From: JAABRT01 sp038259155 | GTDB taxonomy: Bacteria; Gemmatimonadota; Gemmatimonadetes; Gemmatimonadales; Gemmatimonadaceae | NCBI GenBank assembly: GCA_038259155.1 | Contig: JBBSPE010000002.1 | Span: 1 to 64,000 of the forward strand | Length of the DNA stretch: 64,000 nucleotides | Direction of reading: 5' to 3' | Part shown: positions 54,634 through 61,800 of the stretch, piece by piece | Position numbering within the stretch: position 1 is the stretch's first letter | How the letters are laid out: each line of letters opens with the position of its first letter | Notes under the pieces: generated by a model | What the model was told of the DNA's origin: nothing | What the model saw: the letters and a program-made list of their open reading frames with translations, nothing else | Database searches by the model: none | Program-made: the position numbers and the translations under genes

Positions 54634-55170
54634 ATGCCGTCATCCCCTCTCCCGATCAGCTCGCTGCAGTCGCTTACCATCCCGCTCGAGCGTGATGTCT
54701 TTCTGCGGTCCATGCTGCGCGAACTCGCCGGCACTTTGCAGGACGTCGTCGGGCTGGACGAGGCCGGTGGATTCATCAGCGTGGTGGGACAGCGCATCGG
54801 CGACGATCTCAACGCCAGCTACCGGACCGCGCTCGACGTCCCGAGACTGAACCGTCCGCAGGTCGCCGAGGTGCTCGTGGACCTCAAACAGCGCATCCAG
54901 GGCGGATTCCGGGTGGTCGAACAGGACGACACGCGAATCGTCTTTGCCAACACGGCCTGCCCATTCGCCGAGAAGGTCATTGGCCGGCCGGCGCTCTGCA
55001 TGATGACGTCGAATGTATTTGGCAGCATTGCGGCGGAGAATCTGGGGTTCGCCAAGGTCGTGCTCGAGGAAACCATTGCGCAGGGCGATGCCGGATGCCG
55101 TGTGGTGGTGCACCTGCAGCACACGCCGGAGTGTGAGCTGGCAGAGGGACGCGAGTACTTCCAGGGCTGA
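54634..55170 (+). CDS. MetOD1 (methanogen output domain 1) protein
   Basis: A 178-residue protein. A short N-terminal helix region precedes the methanogen output domain 1-type core: FRVVEQDDTRIVFANTACPF, KVIGRPALCMMTSNVFGSIAAEN, GFAKVVLEETIAQGDAGCRVVV. Two or three conserved Cys (ACPF, ALCMM, AGCRV) could bind a metal or sense redox state. Such domains occur in signalling proteins, often next to histidine kinases. The ATG at 54634 has AGGAG upstream. The hybrid kinase follows 4 bp after the stop, and the duplicated-gene and cydAB operon lies on the other side. Confidence 0.8.
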   Translation: MPSSPLPISSLQSLTIPLERDVFLRSMLRELAGTLQDVVGLDEAGGFISVVGQRIGDDLNASYRTALDVPRLNRPQVAEVLVDLKQRIQGGFRVVEQDDTRIVFANTACPFAEKVIGRPALCMMTSNVFGSIAAENLGFAKVVLEETIAQGDAGCRVVVHLQHTPECELAEGREYFQG

Positions 55171-55174
55171 GCAC

Positions 55175-56836
55175 GTGATCCCCACGCAGTTCGTCGCCGT
55201 GACCGAGTGGCTGCCGGAGGCGATGATCCTGATCACTCGCGAGGGCATCATCACGGGAGCGAATCGCGCCGCTTGCCAGCTGCTCGGGATCCCGGCGTTG
55301 CCGACGGAGCCCTTCTCCATTCACGACGCACTGCACGAGAGCAGCAGCGATCTCCGGGGCTATCTGCGCGACGCGGCGCGGACGCGCCAGCCCATGCCGG
55401 GACGGCTGACGCTTCGGGGAGACGAGGGAGCACCGCTTCCGTTCCGCACCACGGCCCGCCTCGTGCAGCCGGCCGGTCCTGATCGGCGCGCGCTCTTGCT
55501 GGTGCACCTGCTCCCCAAGGGGGGCGCGCACACGCAGTTCAAGCTGCTCACGGAACGCGTTGAGCAGCTGAGCGTCGAGATCCAGCGGCGCCAGCGCGCT
55601 GAAGAGGAACGGCGCACCCTCGAAACGCAGATGCTGCAGACCCAAAAGTTGGAGAGCCTCGGCGTACTCGCTGGCGGCATCGCGCACGACTTCAACAACC
55701 TGCTCACCAGCATCATTGGCTACTGCGACCTCGCCCGCGGAGAAGTAGCGCCAGCGGCGCCAGCGGCGGCGTTTCTGGACGAAGCCGTGAACGGGGCCCG
55801 TCGTGCCGCCGAGCTCACGCAGCAGATGCTCGCCTATGCCGGCAAGGGGCGCTTCATCGTGGAGCCGGTGGTCCTCTCCTCGCTCGTGGACGACATTGCG
55901 CGCCTGCTCGAGGTGTCCATTTCCAAGCGCTGCGTGCTGCGCTATCACCTGCTCGCGGAACTGCCGGCCTGCCAAGCGGACGCCACCCAGATGCGGCAGG
56001 TGATCATGAATCTGATCATCAACGCATCCGACGCCATCGGCGATCGCAGCGGAGTCATCTCGCTCACCACCGGCGTTGCGTGGTGCGATCAGGAGTACCT
56101 CACCGACAATCATGTGGACGACGACCTGCCGGAGGGACTCTATGTCCATTTGGAGGTCGCAGACACGGGGGTGGGCATGACCGCCGAAACGCGCCGGCGC
56201 ATCTTCGATCCGTTCTTCACCACCAAGTTCACGGGACGCGGGCTCGGACTGGCGGCGGTGCTTGGCATCGTGCGCAGTCATGGCGGCTCTATCCGGGTGT
56301 ACAGCGAGATTGGACGCGGCACCTCGTTCAAGATCCTCCTGCCCGCTATTGACCAGACGATTTCCAGGGACGCGACCGGCACCGCGGCCGAACCCGAGTG
56401 GAATGGACGCGGCACCGTGCTGGTCGTGGACGACGAAGAAAGCATTCGGGGCCTGACGAAACACATGCTCCGCAAGGTCGGCTTCGATGTGATCACGGCG
56501 AGTGACGGCCGCGAGGCACTGGAGCTGTTCCGGGCTGATCCGTCGCGCATTGCGCTGGTGCTGCTCGACCTCACCATGCCGCATCTCGATGGCGCGGCCA
56601 CGTTTCGCGAGCTCCGCCGCATCCAACCGGGCGTTCGCGCCATTCTCATGAGCGGTTACAACGAGCAGACGGTTACCGCACAGTTCGCCGGCAAGGGCAT
56701 AGCCGGCTTCATCCAAAAGCCGTTCCGGGTCTCACAGCTGCGGGACGCCGTTCAAGCGGCACTGGGCGAGCCCGTAGCGCCGCTGGCTGAACGCGCCGCT
56801 CAACGCCCCGCTCAACGCCCGATCGAAACCGGTTAA
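55175..56836 (+). CDS. Hybrid histidine kinase with C-terminal receiver domain
   Basis: A 553-residue cytoplasmic kinase. Residues about 5-110 look like a PAS-type sensor (LPEAMILITREGIITGANRAA), a coiled coil follows (VEQLSVEIQRRQRAEEE), then HisKA with GGIAHDFNNLLTSIIGY (His near 170), HATPase_c with MNLIINASDAI, VADTGVGM and GRGLGLAAVLGIVRSHGGSIRV, and a receiver domain (VLVVDDEESIRGL; VLLDLTMPHLDG, Asp near 466; IAGFIQKPF). There is no transmembrane segment. With MetOD1 it makes a likely sensor-relay pair. The GTG at 55175 follows four bases after the MetOD1 stop. Confidence 0.9.
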   Translation: MIPTQFVAVTEWLPEAMILITREGIITGANRAACQLLGIPALPTEPFSIHDALHESSSDLRGYLRDAARTRQPMPGRLTLRGDEGAPLPFRTTARLVQPAGPDRRALLLVHLLPKGGAHTQFKLLTERVEQLSVEIQRRQRAEEERRTLETQMLQTQKLESLGVLAGGIAHDFNNLLTSIIGYCDLARGEVAPAAPAAAFLDEAVNGARRAAELTQQMLAYAGKGRFIVEPVVLSSLVDDIARLLEVSISKRCVLRYHLLAELPACQADATQMRQVIMNLIINASDAIGDRSGVISLTTGVAWCDQEYLTDNHVDDDLPEGLYVHLEVADTGVGMTAETRRRIFDPFFTTKFTGRGLGLAAVLGIVRSHGGSIRVYSEIGRGTSFKILLPAIDQTISRDATGTAAEPEWNGRGTVLVVDDEESIRGLTKHMLRKVGFDVITASDGREALELFRADPSRIALVLLDLTMPHLDGAATFRELRRIQPGVRAILMSGYNEQTVTAQFAGKGIAGFIQKPFRVSQLRDAVQAALGEPVAPLAERAAQRPAQRPIETG

Positions 56837-56918
56837 AACGATTCGACCTGCTCGCTCCGTCCAACAGGGGTACGCCGGCCTGATTCGCGCGCCGACCGTT
56901 TCCCTCGCCCAGCTGCCC

Positions 56919-58001
56919 ATGCGCTCACGTCTGCCTCGTGTTTCTGCTTCCCTCGTCGCCCGGCTCGTCGGCGTCGCCGCACTGCTCGCGCTCGCCGGCG
57001 CCGGAACCGCCCGCGCCCAGGACACCCGCACGATCCGCTTCGAGTCCAGCGACATCGCCGTGTTCAACTACGTGGGCACACTGCGCGTGAGCGGTTCCAC
57101 CAGCGGGAGTGCAGAGGCCGTGGTCGCCCTGCGCGGCGACAACCGGGACCAGCTGGAGATCACCCGTGGCGACGTGCGCGGCCGAGAATCGCTGCGCGTG
57201 CGCTACCCCGACGGCCTCATTCGCTCGCCCGATCGTGCTCGGGGTCGCACCATGACCTGGGTGCGGGACGACGGTACCTGGGGCGACGGCGACGGGCGTC
57301 GCGGGCGGCGCGTGGAGATCAGCAACGACTCGCGTGCCCTCGACGCGTCCGCCGATATCGAACTGCGCGTGCCGCGCGGCACCACCGCGCGCGTGTACCT
57401 GCTGGCCGGCCGCGTGGACGTGCGCAACGTGGAGGGCGAACTGCACGTGGACGTCGCCGCCGCCAGCATCAGCGCCCTCGGAACACGCGGCGCGCTCTGG
57501 CTGGACACCGGCTCCGGCGAAGTGGACGTGAGCGACGCACAGGGTGACCTCTCGCTCGACATCGGCAGCGGCAACGTCACCGTGCGGAACGCGCGCGGCG
57601 GCCGGCTCAACGCGGACACCGGCTCCGGCGACGTCACGCTCGACGGGATCACCTTCGAGACGGGCAACTTTGACACCGGCTCCGGCAACGTGCGCGTGAC
57701 CAACGCCGAGGTACAGCGCTCCGTGTTCGACACCGGCAGCGGCGACGTGCTCGGCTCGTTCCGTACGTCGCCCGCGTCCATCAGCATGGACAGCGGCTCG
57801 GGAGACGTGACCGTGGAACTGCCCAAGGACGCAGGCCTTCAGGTGAACCTGTCCACTTCCAGCGGCGACATCAGCACCGATTTCCCCATCCAGGTCACCC
57901 GCCAGTCGCGGCGCTCGCTACGCGGAACCATTGGCGACGGACGGGGACGCTTGGACGTGGAGTCCGGATCCGGCGACCTGCGCCTCCGGATCCGGCCGTA
58001 G
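56919..58001 (+). CDS. DUF4097 beta-helix protein, exported
   Basis: A 360-residue exported protein: signal peptide (LVGVAALLALAGAGTARAQ) and a right-handed beta-helix with four or more repeats of DTGSGxV (WLDTGSGEVDVSDAQGDL; LDIGSGNVTVRNAR; DTGSGDVTLDGITF; DTGSGNVRVTNAEV; MDSGSGDVTVEL). The DUF4097 family is thought to bind or organise envelope material. The start is GTG or ATG near 56919. It ends one base before the stop of the convergent M28 gene. Confidence 0.85.
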   Translation: MRSRLPRVSASLVARLVGVAALLALAGAGTARAQDTRTIRFESSDIAVFNYVGTLRVSGSTSGSAEAVVALRGDNRDQLEITRGDVRGRESLRVRYPDGLIRSPDRARGRTMTWVRDDGTWGDGDGRRGRRVEISNDSRALDASADIELRVPRGTTARVYLLAGRVDVRNVEGELHVDVAAASISALGTRGALWLDTGSGEVDVSDAQGDLSLDIGSGNVTVRNARGGRLNADTGSGDVTLDGITFETGNFDTGSGNVRVTNAEVQRSVFDTGSGDVLGSFRTSPASISMDSGSGDVTVELPKDAGLQVNLSTSSGDISTDFPIQVTRQSRRSLRGTIGDGRGRLDVESGSGDLRLRIRP

Positions 58002-59837
58002 TCAGCCGATCACCTTGGGCTTGGCAGGCTTGGTGCCGTTGAGCCTGGGCCGCGGGCCGTTCCCGACTTCCACCGTGAGTGTCTTGAGGAAGTTCGTGAT
58101 CCGCGCGTAGTGCGGGTAGTCAATGAACTCGGCCTCGTCACTGCGCTGGTGATAATCGCCGTGCAGGCCAGTGAAAAAGAACGCGATGGGCACACCCTGT
58201 CGGGCGTAGTTGTAGTGGTCGCTGCGTCCGTAGATGTTGTTGTAACCCGCCCACGCGATGGGCTCGTCCAACTTGTAGTCCAGCTGCAGCGGCCGTGACT
58301 GCTTTTTGTTCACCGACTGCACCATGTCGCCGAGATCCTTCGAGTCAAAGAACGATCCCACGACGGCCAGATAGTCGTCTCCGCCCCCCGGAAGGTCTTC
58401 CGCGCGCCCGCGACCGATCATGTCCACGTTGAGCTGCGCGACCACGGAGTCAATGGGTACGGTGGGGTTGCGCGTGAAGAACGCCGAGCCAATGAGCCCG
58501 CCCTCCTCACCCGTGTGCCACACGAACAGCGTGCTGCGCTTGGGCTTGACCGGCATGGCCATGATCGCCTCGGCCACCTCGAGCACGCCCATGGAGCCAG
58601 AGCCGTCGTCGTCGGCGCCGTTGTTGATGGAGTCGATGCGCGGCGTGGGATGTACGCGGCGAATGCTGTCCATGTTCACCACGAACTTGGACGTGACGTC
58701 GATCGTGGGCTGCGCCATGTCGTTGGCGATCTGCCACTTGATCTTCTGATCGTTGAACGCCTTGATCGAGTCCTTGTCCACGGGTCCGGCAAAGCCGACG
58801 TGGTCGTTGTGGGCGCCGATGGCCATGTACTGATTGCGGAGCACCGGATCGCTGCCGGGAATGTAGGCCACCACGTTTCGCGCGAAGTCCGTGGGCACTT
58901 CCACAAAGTCGAGCGACGCGGTGGCTGTGCCGCCGGTGTTGCCAGCCACGAGCCCGTCAATATTGCTGCGGGCGAACAGCCGCGCGGCCGCGGTGCGCGT
59001 GATGCGGAACGTGGCCTGCGGCTGCAGGGCGTCGAGCTGCGCCTTGAGCAGCGCGATCGAGTCCACCGCCTCTGCGGCGTCTGCCGCACGCGGCCTCGCG
59101 CGCGCGCCGCCAGCTTGCGATGCCACCGTGGGTTCGTTGATGGCCCGCCGCTCGGCCGGCGAGAGGTCTTCCAGATCGACGGTCGCGATGGCTGCCGCGT
59201 CAGCAAAACGATCCGGTCCGGCGTTGAAGCCGCCGCGACGACCGCCGAACGCCTGCGTCCCCCGACCGGAGCCCGCACCGCGCGTTCCAGGCGCCGGCAG
59301 CAGCACCACAAACTTGCCCGCGGCCTGCGCCGCCGAGATCTGTGTGGTGGTATCTCCCTGCGTTCCACCAAAAATCACTTCGGCGTCCGCCACAGCGCGG
59401 GGCGCGCGGGCGCCCGGCACGGCCACGAACTCGTCATTCCACGCGATGGGGTTGCCGTCCACCGTCAGGCGCGAACCCGTGGTGAAGTAGCGCAAATGGT
59501 ACGGCAGCACCTGGAAGTACGTGCCGTTGTCGCCCGCTGGCAGCAGACCCAGGCGCTTCACCTCGGCCGCGATGTAGTCCGTGCCCTTCTTGTTGCCCAG
59601 CCGGCCCACCTGCCGCCCCATCATGGAGTCATCGGCAAACTGATACAGGCGAATCTGCAGGTCGCGCGGCGTGATCTCCGCCGTGGTGGGCGTTGGCGCC
59701 AACCGTTCCGGATTGCCGTAGCGGTTCACCGCGGGTGCCGACTGCGCGTACAGTGCCAGCGGGGCGGCGAGGGCGGGCAGGGCGAGCATCAACGCGAAAC
59801 GGCGAGCGGACCAGCGGGCGTGGCCGAACGACAACAT
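58002..59837 (-). CDS. M28-family zinc metallopeptidase
   Basis: A 611-residue exported peptidase with signal peptide (MLALPALAAPLALYAQ). The PA-like insert domain lies between residues about 120 and 260. Zinc ligands: AIGAHNDHVGFAGP (His, Asp), NNGADDDGSGSMGVLE (Asp), VWHTGEEGGLIGSA (Glu pair), LNVDMIGRGRAEDLPGGG (Asp), GRSDHYNYARQGVP (His). Typical of bacterial aminopeptidases or carboxypeptidases acting on peptides outside the inner membrane. The ATG at 59837 has GGAG upstream; the frame upstream is not coding. Confidence 0.9.
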   Translation of the reverse strand: MLSFGHARWSARRFALMLALPALAAPLALYAQSAPAVNRYGNPERLAPTPTTAEITPRDLQIRLYQFADDSMMGRQVGRLGNKKGTDYIAAEVKRLGLLPAGDNGTYFQVLPYHLRYFTTGSRLTVDGNPIAWNDEFVAVPGARAPRAVADAEVIFGGTQGDTTTQISAAQAAGKFVVLLPAPGTRGAGSGRGTQAFGGRRGGFNAGPDRFADAAAIATVDLEDLSPAERRAINEPTVASQAGGARARPRAADAAEAVDSIALLKAQLDALQPQATFRITRTAAARLFARSNIDGLVAGNTGGTATASLDFVEVPTDFARNVVAYIPGSDPVLRNQYMAIGAHNDHVGFAGPVDKDSIKAFNDQKIKWQIANDMAQPTIDVTSKFVVNMDSIRRVHPTPRIDSINNGADDDGSGSMGVLEVAEAIMAMPVKPKRSTLFVWHTGEEGGLIGSAFFTRNPTVPIDSVVAQLNVDMIGRGRAEDLPGGGDDYLAVVGSFFDSKDLGDMVQSVNKKQSRPLQLDYKLDEPIAWAGYNNIYGRSDHYNYARQGVPIAFFFTGLHGDYHQRSDEAEFIDYPHYARITNFLKTLTVEVGNGPRPRLNGTKPAKPKVIG

Positions 59838-59966
59838 GCGAACTCCGGGGGAAGGTGCGGGTTCAGGGGCTGAATCCTGAAGTTTACGCGATTTGGCCGG
59901 GGGACGTGCAAGAGAATCCCTTGCGGGCAATGGCACGGGACGTGTCACCCGCCCATATTCGCGGCC

Positions 59967-61127
59967 ATGCCCCAGACATCGCAACGACTCGACCAGATCT
60001 CCGAATCCGTGATTCGGTCCACCACGCGGACGGCCACCCAGCACAACGCGATCAACCTCGCGCAGGGCTTTCCCGATTTCTCGCCGCCCGCCGCGCTGTT
60101 GGACGCGCTGGCCGTGGCCGCGCACGGTCCGGCGCATCAGTACGCCGTCACTTGGGGCGCCCCCAGATTTCGTGAGGCGCTGGCCGCCAAGATCACGCGC
60201 GACAGTGGCGTACCCATTGACCCGGAACAACATCTCGTGGTCACATGCGGCAGCACCGAGGCCATGATGGCGGCCATGATGACGGCCTGCAATCCGGGCG
60301 ACAAGGTCATCATTTTCTCGCCGTACTACGAGAACTACTTCGCCGACACCATTCTGGCTGGTGCCGAGGCGATCTGGGTACCGCTGCGTCCTCCCACCTT
60401 CGATTTCGACACCGAAGAGCTGGAGCGCGCATTCGCGCAGGGCGCCAAGGCAATCATTTTGTGCAATCCGGGCAACCCCACCGGCAAGGTGTTCACGCGC
60501 GCCGAGCTCGAGACCATTGTGGCGCTGGCCACCAAGTACGACGCCTATATCATTACCGACGAGCCGTACGAGCACATGGTGTACGAGCCGGCAGAACACA
60601 TCTACACGCACGCCCTGCCGGGCGCCTTCGAGCGCACCATCGTGTGCAACTCGCTGTCCAAGACGTACTCCATCACCGGCTGGCGCATCGGCTACGTGCA
60701 GGGCCCGCCCGACGTGATTCGCGCGGCGCGCAAGGTGCACGACTTCCTCACCATTGGCGCCGCCGCGCCGCTTCAGGAAGCTGCCGTCACCGCGCTGCAG
60801 TTTCCGCCGTCGTACTACACGGAACTCCGTGACTTTTATGCGGGGCAGCGCGACCTGTTTCTGGGCTACCTGCGGCAAACGGGCTTGTCGTTCACCGAGC
60901 CCCAAGGCGCGTATTACGTGATGGTGGACGTGTCACCCCTCGGTTTCGCCAATGACGGCGACGCCTCCGATTGGTTCATCAAACACATTGGCGTGGCCGG
61001 CGTCGCGGGATCAAGCTTTTTCCGCGAGCCGGTGCACGACTACATCCGCTTTCACTTCGCCAAGCGGGCGGAAACGCTGCACGCGGCGGGTGAGCGTCTG
61101 CTCAAGGTGAAGGAAGGGCGACGATAG
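59967..61127 (+). CDS. PLP-dependent aminotransferase, class I/II
   Basis: A 386-residue fold-type I aminotransferase. NAINLAQGFPDFSPP is the substrate-side motif, CGSTEAMMAAMM the cofactor-binding turn, CNPGNPTGKVFTRAELE the conserved Asn, TDEPYEHMVY the PLP-anchoring Asp/Tyr, and NSLSKTYSITGWRIGY the Schiff-base Lys. C-terminal part has RFHFAKRAETLHAAG with the carboxylate-binding Arg. Probably aspartate/aromatic-type, but the substrate is not certain. It stands alone; the neighbour downstream is convergent, 3 bp away. Confidence 0.92.
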   Translation: MPQTSQRLDQISESVIRSTTRTATQHNAINLAQGFPDFSPPAALLDALAVAAHGPAHQYAVTWGAPRFREALAAKITRDSGVPIDPEQHLVVTCGSTEAMMAAMMTACNPGDKVIIFSPYYENYFADTILAGAEAIWVPLRPPTFDFDTEELERAFAQGAKAIILCNPGNPTGKVFTRAELETIVALATKYDAYIITDEPYEHMVYEPAEHIYTHALPGAFERTIVCNSLSKTYSITGWRIGYVQGPPDVIRAARKVHDFLTIGAAAPLQEAAVTALQFPPSYYTELRDFYAGQRDLFLGYLRQTGLSFTEPQGAYYVMVDVSPLGFANDGDASDWFIKHIGVAGVAGSSFFREPVHDYIRFHFAKRAETLHAAGERLLKVKEGRR

Positions 61128-61130
61128 CCC

Positions 61131-61571
61131 CTATTTCGCCGCGTCCAGCGTGGCCTGCATGCGCTTCCGGAACCGCTCGGCAATCTGCTTGCCCATTTCC
61201 GTCTGCGTGGCCACCCACTCGGCGTTCCGGAACCCGGCCGGGCTGACCTGCGCGCGGTACTCCGCCAGCCACGGCTCAATGCGCGAGTACAGCAGCAGCC
61301 CCTCCCCGTTGCTCTCCATCATGAACTCGGCGTGAATGACGCCGTGGCGCGCCATGCCGTAGGTCATCTCCCAGAACGTGGAGCACTGCCGGAACGCCGC
61401 GTTGAGCGGATGGTCGCCCTTGATGATGGCCTGGATGTCCTCGAACGACTTGGGGTGAAAGCCCGCAATCAACGCGGATCGCGATTCGCGCAACACGCTT
61501 TCGCGGCGGAGTTCGTACAGCTTGAGCACCAGCTCGGCATCGTGATGATCGGGAAATTCCTTGACGGACAT
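61131..61571 (-). CDS. Small protein of unknown function
   Basis: A 146-residue mostly helical, soluble protein. MSVKEFPDHHDAELVLKLYELRRE at the N-terminus, GFHPKSFEDIQAIIKGDHP and FWEMTYGMARHGVIHAEFM in the middle suggest a helical bundle with conserved His and Glu, possibly a metal or ligand pocket. No family recognised. ATG at 61571 chosen as the first Met with a helical start; the upstream frame is not protein-like. It diverges from the propeller protein. Confidence 0.65.
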   Translation of the reverse strand: MSVKEFPDHHDAELVLKLYELRRESVLRESRSALIAGFHPKSFEDIQAIIKGDHPLNAAFRQCSTFWEMTYGMARHGVIHAEFMMESNGEGLLLYSRIEPWLAEYRAQVSPAGFRNAEWVATQTEMGKQIAERFRKRMQATLDAAK

Positions 61572-61800
61572 CAATAACTCGGCAGTGGCGTGACAGAGCG
61601 TGGCCCAAACGCGTTGGTGCGCCCGGGTCGCGTGGAACGCCGCAGTATTGTGCGCTGCAGGCCTGACGGCAAGCAGCCTGCTGCGCTTGCCCTCCCGCAC
61701 CACAGGCGGCAGAATCGAGGATCGTCCGCGCATTGGGCCACCGCATCTCGAGTGCGCGCCCGTGTCCGGCCTGCCCCGCTTCCGCCCGACTGGAGAACCC

